Assembly: GCF_001274725.1 (NCBI RefSeq)
Contig: NZ_LGUF01000007.1
Span: 1-35,618, forward strand
Direction: 5' to 3'
DNA: 35,618 nt
From: Sporosarcina globispora
Lineage (GTDB): Bacteria; Bacillota; Bacilli; Bacillales; Cytobacillaceae
Both the position numbers and the translations under genes were made by a program. Below, one piece after another: positions 24,839-32,036 of this stretch. How positions within the stretch are numbered: the stretch's first letter is position 1; the number at the start of each line of letters is the position of its first letter. The notes beneath the pieces were generated by a model. That model searched no databases and had not been told where the DNA came from. It was given only the letters and a program-made list of their open reading frames with translations.

Positions 24839-24853
24839 ACTACAAGTGTAATA
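24839..24853. promoter_or_regulatory. BlaI operator 1
   Basis: ACTACAAGTGTAATA, a near-perfect BlaI/MecI dyad (ACTACA-NN-TGTAAT). It lies just downstream of the bla -10 box, across the expected transcription start. Confidence 0.88.
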
Positions 24854-24855
24854 CA

Positions 24856-24884
24856 ATACTACATTTGTAGTCACTATATGTCAA
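24856..24884 (-). promoter_or_regulatory. Sigma-A promoter of bla
   Basis: Minus-strand -35 TTGACA (24879-24884), spacer exactly 17, -10 TAGTAT (24856-24861). The second BlaI operator covers the -10 box and spacer. Confidence 0.85.
24858..24871. promoter_or_regulatory. BlaI operator 2
   Basis: Perfect dyad ACTACA-TT-TGTAGT. It overlaps the bla -10 element. Its centre is 19 bp from that of operator 1, compatible with two BlaI dimers side by side. Confidence 0.9.
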
Positions 24885-24956
24885 CCATCTATCCTAAAGG
24901 AGTAAAATCTATAATAAATCCTTGATATAATTGCGTTTCACCATTTTCAATCCAGA

Positions 24957-24985
24957 TTGATAAACTATAAATTGGATGCTAGAAT
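24957..24985 (+). promoter_or_regulatory. Possible separate promoter of blaR1-blaI
   Basis: TTGATA (24957-24962), 17-bp spacer, TAGAAT (24980-24985), 67 bp before the blaR1 start. No ACTACA/TGTAGT dyad overlaps it. Prediction by pattern only. Confidence 0.5.
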
Positions 24986-25051
24986 TGATGGTATTCATTT
25001 TGTTTTAAGGTGTTAGAGTTTGATGCCAAATGTAAAGAGGAAGGTCTGAAT

Positions 25052-26833
25052 ATGATGACAAGCACAATGTTCTTTTCTGGTTTTGTAGTATGTCTGCTGG
25101 TGTCTTCTTTTACTATTGGGGTCATTATACTGGTTAAAAAAATATTTAATTTACATTTAACAGCGAAAGGCCATTATAATCTTTGGTTTTTATTATTGCT
25201 TTCTTTAACGTTTCCTTTTATTCCAATACAATTACTGCCAGTTACTGATTTAATGTCCTTTTGGGATAGCAGGAGCCCCCTTGAGTCTCAGACCGTCCCA
25301 TCCGCAGAGCACTCCCTGGTGCAAACTAATTGGATACAGGACATAACGGTTTCAGTAGATCGCTACGACTTAGCTTTATTAAATAATATCTTTTTCTTTA
25401 TTTGGATTTCCGGTATGTTCGTCATAGCCGTATTCACCCTGATGGCATGGTTCAAGATCAGAAGAATAAAAAAACATACACATAGCCTGACAAATAAAGA
25501 GTTATTATTACTGTTTGAATGCTGCAAACAAAAACTGAAAATTTCCAGGCCTATAATTGCCGGAGAATCATCGCTGGTTAAAACTCCGATGACGTTTGGC
25601 CTTTTTAAGACTTATGTGGTGCTTCCCCTTCATTTTGATCAGTGGCTTTCTGAAAAGGATATAGAATATATCTTTTTGCATGAACTTAACCACTATAAAT
25701 ATAAAGATTTTTCCATTAATTATTTAATGGTGATCTTTCAAATTTTATATTGGTTTAATCCTCTCGTTTGGCTTGCTTTTAGAAGAATGAGACTAGATCG
25801 CGAAATAGCCTGTGATGCAGCAATCTTAAATTCTTTGGATGAGCGCTCCTATGAAGAGTACGGCAATACCATTATTCAGTTTGTTCATAAAGCCTCAAGG
25901 GCAAGGACACTCGATTTGGCAAACCATTTAAACGGGTCAAAGAAACAAATCAAAACAAGAATCGAAAAGATTGCCTATTTTAAGTCTGAAACAAAACTGC
26001 TGAGATGGAAAAGTGCGGCTATATTCATTTTTGCGGGAATATTTGTTGCAGGCCAGGCTCCATTTATCCCTGTAATGGCCCAGGAGGATAACAGCTATAG
26101 ATTTAAGCATGATAACGTTATATATGAGGATTTAGGGGATTATTTTGCAGGATTTGATGGAAGCTTTGTACTCTATGATAAGGAAGCTGGCCAATACTAT
26201 ATCCATAATAAAGATCAAAGCACATTAAGAGTTTCACCCAATTCCACCTATAAGATATATAGTGCCCTGCTTGGATTAGAAACAGGCACAATTACGGACG
26301 AGAACTCTGCAGTCAAATGGAACGGTCTCAAGTACCCAATTGATTCCTGGAATGCTGATCAGGATTTAACTTCAGCAATGAGAAATTCCGTTACATGGTA
26401 TTTTCAGAACTTAGACCGACAAGTGCAGCCCGATACTATTCAAGCATTTCTTGATCGAATCGGTTACGGCAATCACGACATGTCTGGAGGAATCAAAGAA
26501 TATTGGCTGGAATCCTCTCTTAAAATTTCTCCAGTCGAGCAAGTGCTGTTACTGCAAGCTTTTTACACTAACCAATTTGGCTTTAAAGAGGAGAACATCC
26601 AGACCGTTAAAGATGCCATTAAATTAGAAGGAAAAGACGGATCCATTCTTTCGGGGAAAACTGGTACAGGAACTGTAAATGGGAAAAATATCAATGGATG
26701 GTTCATCGGATATGTTGAGTCAGAACAAAATACATACTTCTTCGCAACTAATATACAAAATAAAGATCAATCCTATGGAAGCAAAGCAGTGGAGATTACA
26801 TTATCCATTCTAAAGCAAAAAGGCATTTATTGA
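25052..26833 (+). CDS. blaR1: BlaR1 beta-lactam sensor-transducer
   Basis: 593 aa from the ATG at 25052, preceded by AGGAAGGTCTGAAT. Membrane helices lie near 7-29, 43-63, 111-133 and 321-340. The M56 metalloprotease domain carries HELNH (210-214, zinc ligands) and a downstream Glu in DREIACD. The C-terminal extracellular penicillin-binding sensor (about 345-593) has acylated Ser398 in STYK, SVT near 446, YGN at 472-474 and KTGTG at 536-540. Acylation by a beta-lactam activates the protease, which leads to loss of the BlaI repressor. The gene is full length and is followed by blaI 30 bp later. Confidence 0.95.
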   Translation: MMTSTMFFSGFVVCLLVSSFTIGVIILVKKIFNLHLTAKGHYNLWFLLLLSLTFPFIPIQLLPVTDLMSFWDSRSPLESQTVPSAEHSLVQTNWIQDITVSVDRYDLALLNNIFFFIWISGMFVIAVFTLMAWFKIRRIKKHTHSLTNKELLLLFECCKQKLKISRPIIAGESSLVKTPMTFGLFKTYVVLPLHFDQWLSEKDIEYIFLHELNHYKYKDFSINYLMVIFQILYWFNPLVWLAFRRMRLDREIACDAAILNSLDERSYEEYGNTIIQFVHKASRARTLDLANHLNGSKKQIKTRIEKIAYFKSETKLLRWKSAAIFIFAGIFVAGQAPFIPVMAQEDNSYRFKHDNVIYEDLGDYFAGFDGSFVLYDKEAGQYYIHNKDQSTLRVSPNSTYKIYSALLGLETGTITDENSAVKWNGLKYPIDSWNADQDLTSAMRNSVTWYFQNLDRQVQPDTIQAFLDRIGYGNHDMSGGIKEYWLESSLKISPVEQVLLLQAFYTNQFGFKEENIQTVKDAIKLEGKDGSILSGKTGTGTVNGKNINGWFIGYVESEQNTYFFATNIQNKDQSYGSKAVEITLSILKQKGIY

Positions 26834-26863
26834 TTGTTCATAATTAAAAGGGAGGGCGGGAAT

Positions 26864-27250
26864 ATGGCTGATAAAATCCCCAGCATATCAGAATCCGAGT
26901 GGGAAGTCATGACGGTGCTTTGGCAGGAAGCCCCCAAAACAGCTAACGAAGTCATACTTTCCTTACAAGAGTGCACAGATTGGAAGCCGAAAACAATCCG
27001 TACTCTTCTCGATCGGCTTGTCCAAAAAAATGCAGTGGGTGTAAATAAAAACCAGAGAATTTATACATTTTTCCCTTTATTTTCGCAGGATGAATGCCAG
27101 CGGGCTGAAGCTCAATCCTTTATCAAGCGAATCTATGGCGGAACGATGAAATCCATGCTAGTCCAATTCATCCAGGAAGACTCCCTGTCTGATGAGGAGA
27201 TTAACGAACTGCGGAGGATTTTGGAAAAGAAACAGAAGAAGGATGAATAA
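26864..27250 (+). CDS. blaI: BlaI/MecI-family repressor
   Basis: 128 aa from the ATG at 26864, preceded by GGGAGGGCGGGAAT; an upstream start would begin right after the blaR1 stop but lacks a ribosome site. N-terminal winged-helix (SISESEWEVMTVLWQ, then ANEVILSLQ, then WKPKTIRTLLDRLVQKNAV) of the Penicillinase_R family, then a C-terminal dimerisation helix set (LSDEEINELRRIL). It represses bla through the ACTACA dyads found 2 kb upstream and is inactivated via BlaR1. Confidence 0.95.
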   Translation: MADKIPSISESEWEVMTVLWQEAPKTANEVILSLQECTDWKPKTIRTLLDRLVQKNAVGVNKNQRIYTFFPLFSQDECQRAEAQSFIKRIYGGTMKSMLVQFIQEDSLSDEEINELRRILEKKQKKDE

Positions 27251-27273
27251 CCCATTGCCGATGAAGTAAATCG

Positions 27274-27298
27274 CCCCCCACAATTGTGGGGGGTTTTT
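27274..27298 (+). terminator. Terminator of blaR1-blaI
   Basis: CCCCCCAC-AATT-GTGGGGGG hairpin (27274-27293) followed by TTTTT. 23 bp past the blaI stop. Confidence 0.93.
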
Positions 27299-27373
27299 GA
27301 ACGTTACCCTTCTTTGCCACACACCCAAGTCAATGTCTTTTTCATAATCGGCAAGCTTTGCAAGCCTTGGACT

Positions 27374-27538
27374 CTATAAACCGCCACACTTGGGAGGTTT
27401 GTCCTTTTCTCCCTCAGCGAAATCGCATCCTTCTGCAACTGATTCAAGTCCGTAGTCTGTATTGCTTAACTCATTTAAATCTTGATCTTGAATGTTGTTT
27501 TGAGAATGCTTGAGCAGCTTTTCTTTATTTTCTCTCAT
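27374..27538 (-). CDS. Small 54-aa protein with two cysteines, unknown function
   Basis: Frame starting with ATG at 27538 after a good ribosome site (GGAGGAAAGTC). The product is hydrophilic: a Lys/Glu/Asn/Gln-rich first half (MRENKEKLLKHSQNN, then LNELSNTDYGLE) and a C-terminal part with Cys38 (EGCDFAEG) and Cys51 ending KPPKCGGL. The polar leader-like half followed by a short Gly/Cys tail is reminiscent of ribosomal peptide precursors or small regulators, but no modifying enzyme is nearby, so I assign no function. The frame continues past the stop with protein-like codons (LAKLADYEKDIDLG), so it could also be a decayed longer gene. Confidence 0.5.
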   Translation of the reverse strand: MRENKEKLLKHSQNNIQDQDLNELSNTDYGLESVAEGCDFAEGEKDKPPKCGGL

Positions 27539-27610
27539 GACTTTCCTCCAACGTTTTTATTAAAAAGTTTTCTCTTAGATGATGAATGTTATTCGTGTTG
27601 AGGAGATTCA

Positions 27611-27778
27611 TGGGACCAGCATTCTGAAGCATTCGAACCTATTTATTCTCATATGCTGGTTAAAAAGAAAAAGTGGCTAGCTCCAGCAGTGGAGGCTTTT
27701 ACAGAGATTGTTTTAGAATCAGCAGGAGGAATGGAAAAAGAAATACCTGTAAAAAGAGATTTAGCACCCTCACGCTAA
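27611..27778 (+). pseudogene. Remnant of a LysR-family regulator (C-terminal end)
   Basis: 56-codon plus-strand frame without a start, just after an in-frame stop. It reads like the end of a LysR effector-binding domain: PIYSHMLVKKKKWLAPAVEA then FTEIVLESAGGM and a polar tail, matching the YxLVxKKxxxLSPAxxAFxEL pattern. No HTH or remaining effector domain is present. Followed by a terminator at 27789-27820, probably that of the original gene. Confidence 0.5.
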
Positions 27779-27788
27779 AGAATATAAG

Positions 27789-27820
27789 AAAAGCCATATT
27801 CCCGATGGAAAATGGCTTTT
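27789..27820 (+). terminator. Terminator downstream of the LysR remnant
   Basis: Arms AAAAGCCAT (27789-27797) and ATGGCTTTT (27812-27820), extended by an inner ATTCC/GGAAA pairing and followed by CATTTATC. Symmetric enough to work in both directions, so it may also end the acetyltransferase transcript from the right. Confidence 0.7.
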
Positions 27821-27867
27821 CATTTATCTGGCATGATGGTAACTTATCTTGATGTGGTGATGAAAAG

Positions 27868-28428
27868 TTAGAGTTCAATTTGTTTAATTACTTTAGCAGG
27901 ATTTCCGCCAACGACAACGTTATCAGGCACATCCTTCGTAACAACGGCACCTGACGCGATCACAACATTGTCCCCTACTGTTACACCTGGATTAATGACG
28001 GCACTTCCTCCGATCCATACATTGTTTCCAATCGTAATCGGTTTAGCATATTCTCTGCCTGAATTGCGTTCATCTGGATGAAGCGGATGTGTTGCTGTAT
28101 AGATTTGTACTCCAGGTGCGAGCATGCAATTATCCCCAAAGCGCACTTCACAGACATCTAAGATGGTGCAGTCGAAGTTCGCAAAAAAGTTCTCGCCTAC
28201 ATATGTATTATAGCCATAATCAAATCTGATATTTGGCTCCATATATATATTTTTTCCAGTTGAACCGAGTAATGCCTTTAATAATTTTGTCCGTTTTTCT
28301 CCTTCTGTCTCCAGCGTTTGATTATAAATCCTAACCTTGCCTCTTGCTTCTTCGCGTTCCTTTAATAATACTGGATCTGCAGGGTCGTACATTTCTCCAG
28401 CCAGCATTTTTTCTTTTTCGGTTTTCAT
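27868..28428 (-). CDS. maa: Maltose/galactoside-type O-acetyltransferase (LbH fold)
   Basis: 186 aa from the ATG at 28428, which has GCAGGT seven bases upstream; the two-codon longer start is too close. N-terminal Mac domain ([18 protein letters not shown], near 8-25), then a left-handed parallel beta-helix of hexapeptide repeats: [19 protein letters not shown], then [11 protein letters not shown], then [20 protein letters not shown], ending [14 protein letters not shown]. The catalytic His lies in TATHPLHP. It transfers acetyl from acetyl-CoA to a sugar hydroxyl. It lies 48 bp after a ROK regulator gene on the same strand and is probably cotranscribed. Confidence 0.93.
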   Translation of the reverse strand: MKTEKEKMLAGEMYDPADPVLLKEREEARGKVRIYNQTLETEGEKRTKLLKALLGSTGKNIYMEPNIRFDYGYNTYVGENFFANFDCTILDVCEVRFGDNCMLAPGVQIYTATHPLHPDERNSGREYAKPITIGNNVWIGGSAVINPGVTVGDNVVIASGAVVTKDVPDNVVVGGNPAKVIKQIEL

Positions 28429-28476
28429 TATCATGACCTGCTTTCAAGTTTATTTAGGCGTGCTAAAGGGGAAATT

Positions 28477-29505
28477 TTACTTTGCTGGTGCTTTTAAAAT
28501 AAGGTCAAGTCCCAGTCTTTGTAATCCATATAAATAGTCTTGTTTCCAATCACTTACTATAAGGTCTGGAAGATGCTCTGTCGGTATATAGCTGGCACTG
28601 ACTGCAGCAATTTTTTCCGCTATCGCCTCTTCCACTTCATCATTGCAGAAAATAATCGTTTGAGGGTTAATGATAGCCGTAAACGAAGCTACTAATCTGC
28701 TGATAGCATCAATTTGGTCATCTCCCGAGATTGGCACCTCTTTAGTTCCCTTTTCAATTTCCAAAGCCTGACGGAAGTTTCGGTTATCATATTGAGGAAC
28801 AAAAGAGACTTCACCGGCGAAGTATGTACTTCCCCGCACAACATCCCCATTAATCATCAATCCCGCACCAGGACCATTTTGGCCTGAATACAAATACACA
28901 AGGGATTGATTATCCTTGATCCCCCTATTATGGTGATATCCGAGAACTGCAGCATTCATATCGTTCTCAACAACGACAGGTATGGAAAAATGATCCTCAT
29001 AATATCCTTTTATATCGAAATCTTGAAACTGCTCGTAACCAGGTATATAAAAAACCCGTCCATTATCAACGGAGCCAGGGACTCCGATTGCGATCGAGCT
29101 GATTTTTGAATTTGCAGTCATTAAATTTTCAATAGACCTGGTTAATAAATGCAGGCCATCGGCAGCTAATACGCTTGGAACTTTTCCTTGTTCCTTTACG
29201 TCTCCCGCACAATTAAAGATTGTATAATTCGTTTCTGCCCTCTCTAAGAAAATGGCAAGGCCGAGCATATGATCAGGATTGTATGTATATCTTTTCGCCC
29301 TTCTCCCCCCGCTGGATTTGTCTAATCCAACTGAAACAATCTCCCCATCCTTCTCCATCTGTGTCAGGAACTTACTTATGGTCGGGAAACTGATCCCTAA
29401 ATTTTCACTAAGTTCAACCTTTGTTGCGCTTCCAAGGTCTAAAAGGGATCTGCGTATACCAGAAAGGATGATCTTCCCTAATGATTTTGGAGTAGCATTC
29501 AACAT
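28477..29505 (-). CDS. ROK-family transcriptional regulator (NagC/XylR type), zinc motif missing
   Basis: 342 aa from the ATG at 29505 (GGAGG five bases upstream; an in-frame GTG at 29511 lies inside that site). N-terminal winged-helix about 15-75 (ATKVELSENLGISFPTISKF, then EIVSVGLDKSSGGRRAKRY). C-terminal ROK domain about 80-340, with IGVPGSVD and ENDMNAAVLGY in place of the kinase-type NDANAA. The usual CGxxGCxE zinc signature of ROK proteins is absent: where it should follow FAGEVSFVP the sequence reads QYDNRNFRQA. This suggests a pure sugar-sensing repressor. A perfect dyad next to its own promoter is the likely operator. Confidence 0.88.
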   Translation of the reverse strand: MLNATPKSLGKIILSGIRRSLLDLGSATKVELSENLGISFPTISKFLTQMEKDGEIVSVGLDKSSGGRRAKRYTYNPDHMLGLAIFLERAETNYTIFNCAGDVKEQGKVPSVLAADGLHLLTRSIENLMTANSKISSIAIGVPGSVDNGRVFYIPGYEQFQDFDIKGYYEDHFSIPVVVENDMNAAVLGYHHNRGIKDNQSLVYLYSGQNGPGAGLMINGDVVRGSTYFAGEVSFVPQYDNRNFRQALEIEKGTKEVPISGDDQIDAISRLVASFTAIINPQTIIFCNDEVEEAIAEKIAAVSASYIPTEHLPDLIVSDWKQDYLYGLQRLGLDLILKAPAK

Positions 29506-29554
29506 TGTCACCTCCCTGACTTTTTAAAGAGATTTAATATGTACCAAGAAAAAA

Positions 29555-29578
29555 ACTTATTAAAGAACTTTAATAAGT
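29555..29578. promoter_or_regulatory. Perfect 24-bp dyad, probable ROK operator
   Basis: Arms ACTTATTAAAG (29555-29565) and CTTTAATAAGT (29568-29578) around a central AA. It begins ten bases after the -10 box of the ROK gene promoter, a repressing position. The A/T-rich 11-bp-arm symmetry resembles operators of XylR/NagC-type proteins. Confidence 0.75.
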
Positions 29579-29587
29579 GATGCTGAT

Positions 29588-29616
29588 ACTATATCATGTA
29601 ATCTTATCAAAAACAA
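29588..29616 (-). promoter_or_regulatory. Promoter of the ROK-maa operon
   Basis: Minus-strand -35 TTGTTT (29611-29616), 17-bp spacer, -10 TATAGT (29588-29593). Predicted from pattern. Confidence 0.55.
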
Positions 29617-29731
29617 TTAATTCCCAAATCACACTTCCTCCCTCAAGCAGCGCTGCCTATTTCTTTTATACTGCGCTTTCCCCCTGTTATAATATGGATA
29701 AGAACGAGTCTATTAAAGGAGCAAATCAGGC

Positions 29732-30247
29732 ATGCAAAAACTTACTCTGGCTGAAGCAGTAAAATTAAAAAGTGTACTGGCTAAAAGAATTCACGAATTA
29801 GAAGAAAAAATGGACCGTGTCGCATTTGCTGAAATTGAAAAAGGCAGCAAAATTCCTGGTACGGCGCGATCTCTTGCTATGGTGGAAAAGGAAATGGATG
29901 ATGTCCGCAAAGACATGAGACTGCTTGATAAGCTTGTGTATAAAGCAAATATTGAAAATGAGATAACCTTCCACAATGAATCAATGCCCATTGTGGAAGC
30001 AATTGAGCTTGCAACACAATATCGTGCAAAGGCCCGAAAATTTAAGGAGTATGGTACTGCAGCCAAGGAGGAATTCCTTTATTCCGTGTCGGAAAATGTG
30101 TCGATGGTGAAATTGGCTCTATTCGACCCGGAGCAATATCGGTTAAAAGGCCTTGAAGCGGAGCGCCAGGCAAATCGCCTGTCCAACTTGATCAATAACA
30201 AAAATTATTTGATAGAATTAGAGTTTGACAGCGAAAAGTATTTTTAA
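29732..30247 (+). CDS. Coiled-coil protein, possibly DIP1984/septicolysin-like
   Basis: 171 aa, soluble, mostly helical and charged. The N-terminal LAEAVKLKSVLAKRIHELEEKM resembles the start of DIP1984-family proteins (LAEAL-LRADLQKRI), and the middle is a long heptad-rich helix pair (MVEKEMDDVRKDMRLLDKLV). C-terminal part is Asn/Leu rich. The family call is weak and no activity is established. ATG preceded by AAAGGAG eleven bases upstream. Transcribed alone, toward the hairpins at 30.25-30.5 kb. Confidence 0.75.
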   Translation: MQKLTLAEAVKLKSVLAKRIHELEEKMDRVAFAEIEKGSKIPGTARSLAMVEKEMDDVRKDMRLLDKLVYKANIENEITFHNESMPIVEAIELATQYRAKARKFKEYGTAAKEEFLYSVSENVSMVKLALFDPEQYRLKGLEAERQANRLSNLINNKNYLIELEFDSEKYF

Positions 30248-30248
30248 T

Positions 30249-30277
30249 CCTTGAAGTGGTGAGACTCTGCTTCAAGG
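30249..30277 (+). terminator. Stem-loop after the coiled-coil gene
   Basis: Arms CCTTGAAG (30249-30256) and CTTCAAGG (30270-30277) directly after the stop codon. There is no T tract, so it may stabilise the transcript rather than end it. A proper terminator follows at 30436. Confidence 0.4.
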
Positions 30278-30435
30278 CATAGAAGGAACACCCTCTTATT
30301 GTGTACAAAGGTACTTGTAATGGCAATGGACCAACCGATCATCCATTACCTATTACAAATTCACCCTTAACCAATAACCAGCCCTGGCACTGGAGGCCGA
30401 TGGCCATTCGATCGTAATCCTGGTTCCTTCTATGA

Positions 30436-30466
30436 GCCTCCATTCAATTTGGATGGAGGCTTTTTA
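30436..30466 (+). terminator. Intrinsic terminator
   Basis: GCCTCCAT (30436-30443) and ATGGAGGC (30453-30460) with a nine-base loop, then TTTTT. Plus-strand terminator, likely for the coiled-coil gene. The 160 bp before it hold a 38-codon frame from a GTG with no convincing ribosome site. Confidence 0.88.
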
Positions 30467-30514
30467 ATAGCAGAATTGCCAATTTGATTTAATTGGCACT
30501 TCTGCTATTAAAAA
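30461..30514 (-). terminator. Long bidirectional hairpin
   Basis: Left arm TTTTTAATAGCAGAA (30461-30475) plus TGCCAATT (30477-30484), right arm AATTGGCA (30491-30498) plus TTCTGCTATTAAAAA (30500-30514): 23 pairs with one mismatch. On the minus strand it ends in AAAAA preceded by a T-rich arm and lies 12 bp past the small ORF at 30526. Its outer T's are shared with the previous terminator. Confidence 0.75.
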
Positions 30515-30525
30515 TATTGATCTTT

Positions 30526-30741
30526 CTAACGAATGCTTCCGAAAAATCTTTCCACGCTATCCACTTTTGATACCAGGTTTGGAATATCTCTAAACGAAAG
30601 ATTCGTAAGGCAGCTCTTTAGATAGTAAATCTTTTCATTTGTTGCTCTATTAATACGTGACCCCATTCGGGCATTGATGAAACCATTTTCTTCAACAATA
30701 GGGTTTTCTTTTAGAAAATTCTCGATCTCATTAGATTTCAC
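30526..30741 (-). CDS. Small 71-aa protein of unknown function
   Basis: 71 aa, hydrophilic and basic, no recognised domain (VEENGFINARMGSRINRATN, then LKSCLTNLSFRDIPNLV). There is no clear Shine-Dalgarno before the ATG. It starts 44 bp after the HsdR-N-like gene on the same strand and is followed by a strong terminator, so it may be the second gene of that unit or a degraded piece of a longer product. Codon and amino-acid usage look coding. Confidence 0.5.
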   Translation of the reverse strand: MKSNEIENFLKENPIVEENGFINARMGSRINRATNEKIYYLKSCLTNLSFRDIPNLVSKVDSVERFFGSIR

Positions 30742-30785
30742 TGTATAAAGTGTAGTATCTTTTTGTTGATTATAATACTGTCCTA

Positions 30786-31745
30786 TTAAATATCCTGCAA
30801 TGCTTGTATAAGAACGGAGGAAACAAAAAAGTCACTCAAAGGATTTCCTTTAACAACAGAGTATTCCTCAGCGGGAATTTTCAATAACTTTTTATAAGCT
30901 TCAGGTCGGGGTAAAACTACCTTAACCCCTTCAAATTCTTCAAAAGTACCTAATGACCGAAGTTCCTCATCTGAGTAGTAAACTTTCTTATTCTCTTGTT
31001 TTAGATCTATATCGGCAGCAACTTCCTGTTTGGATTGGCTCTGCACAGGCACATCAAATTTCTCACTAATCATCTCTGTTAATGCTTCCTGTATACATTT
31101 TTGCATCAAGGGCCTTGCTGTATTTATGAATTGTTGAGTAACTTTAAATTTAAATCGTTCTTTTATAACAAATCTTATAAAATCATCATTTGGATTTTCA
31201 AAAATCTCTTTAATTACAGATTTGAAGGACTCAGAGTACATGAGGGATTCAGCAAGAGTTTTTACACTTTCATAGTCATAAAGATTTTTGGAGAAGTTAA
31301 CCAAATGGTTGAAATCCTCTTCCTTGAAATTGGTTATATTGAAGATAAAGAATGGCTTTGAATCCATAATATTGGCATTAGTTAAATCCGTAAAAAAATG
31401 ATATTCAATTCCATTTGTTAAAACTCCTAATCGCACACTAGGAAATGTGCTAAAATATCTGCTTAATTGAGGGGCATTTTTGCTAATTCTACTCTGTATG
31501 GATTTTGCTTCTAAAAAGATTTTGGGTTCTCCGTTAATGGAAATTGCATAATCAACCTTTTCATTCTTCTTATGAAAATCAACTGTGAATTCTGGTGTTA
31601 CTTCCTGAGGGCTGTATGTATCATATCCTAATCCTCTAAGAAAAGGCAGAATTAAAAATTGTTTTGTAGATTCTTCATTCTTAATTAGATCCCTATTGTC
31701 ATTCACTACTTTGTTCAACATCTCCAACGTTTCCCTAAGATTCAT
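30786..31745 (-). CDS. Solitary HsdR-N-like (HSDR_N_2) PD-(D/E)XK protein
   Basis: 319 aa. The first ~150 residues match the type I restriction HsdR N-terminal nuclease fold: NEESTKQFLILPFLRGLGYD (conserved Glu near 24-25), D65 in KVDYAI, and E79-x-K81 in FLEAKSI, the PD-(D/E)XK catalytic triad. Then LGVLTNGIEYHFFTDL. The remaining part (about 150-319) is helical and has no helicase or motor domain. There are no HsdM or HsdS genes nearby. Such orphan proteins occur in defence and mobile contexts, but also as stand-alone genes; function is unknown. The start lacks a strong ribosome site (AAAAGGAGTATAAAATA gives a modest AAAGGAG). Confidence 0.8.
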   Translation of the reverse strand: MNLRETLEMLNKVVNDNRDLIKNEESTKQFLILPFLRGLGYDTYSPQEVTPEFTVDFHKKNEKVDYAISINGEPKIFLEAKSIQSRISKNAPQLSRYFSTFPSVRLGVLTNGIEYHFFTDLTNANIMDSKPFFIFNITNFKEEDFNHLVNFSKNLYDYESVKTLAESLMYSESFKSVIKEIFENPNDDFIRFVIKERFKFKVTQQFINTARPLMQKCIQEALTEMISEKFDVPVQSQSKQEVAADIDLKQENKKVYYSDEELRSLGTFEEFEGVKVVLPRPEAYKKLLKIPAEEYSVVKGNPLSDFFVSSVLIQALQDI

Positions 31746-31973
31746 TATTTTATACTCCTTTTAATAGAATTTTATTTTCAAAGAATATATCAACTAGAAG
31801 CACCAAACAATCTACAAACGGAATAATGAAAGAAGCTAAAAAGCATAAACAAAATCAATTTCTTAAGTTCTAAATTTGTCATTTCTATAGCATTATTTTA
31901 CCAAATGATTCCTTTTAGATATATACTATTTTCCTTTTTTCCAAGGGCTGTTTTAGTAATGTTTATTGCTTTT

Positions 31974-31999
31974 CATGGTTAAACCTAAGTTTAACCATG
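31974..31999. repeat. Perfect 11-bp inverted repeat
   Basis: CATGGTTAAAC (31974-31984) and GTTTAACCATG (31989-31999) around CTAA. No T tract on either side, so not a typical terminator. Could be a regulator site or an end of a past insertion. Confidence 0.65.
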
Positions 32000-32036
32000 T
32001 GAATGATTGGAACGGAGTGCATTTAATCAACAAATC

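Noticed and set aside
30319..30420. GTG-started frame of about 38 codons rich in Pro, Asn and Thr
   Set aside because: Ribosome site too far away, no ATG, and no recognisable family. It may be a remnant but cannot be supported.
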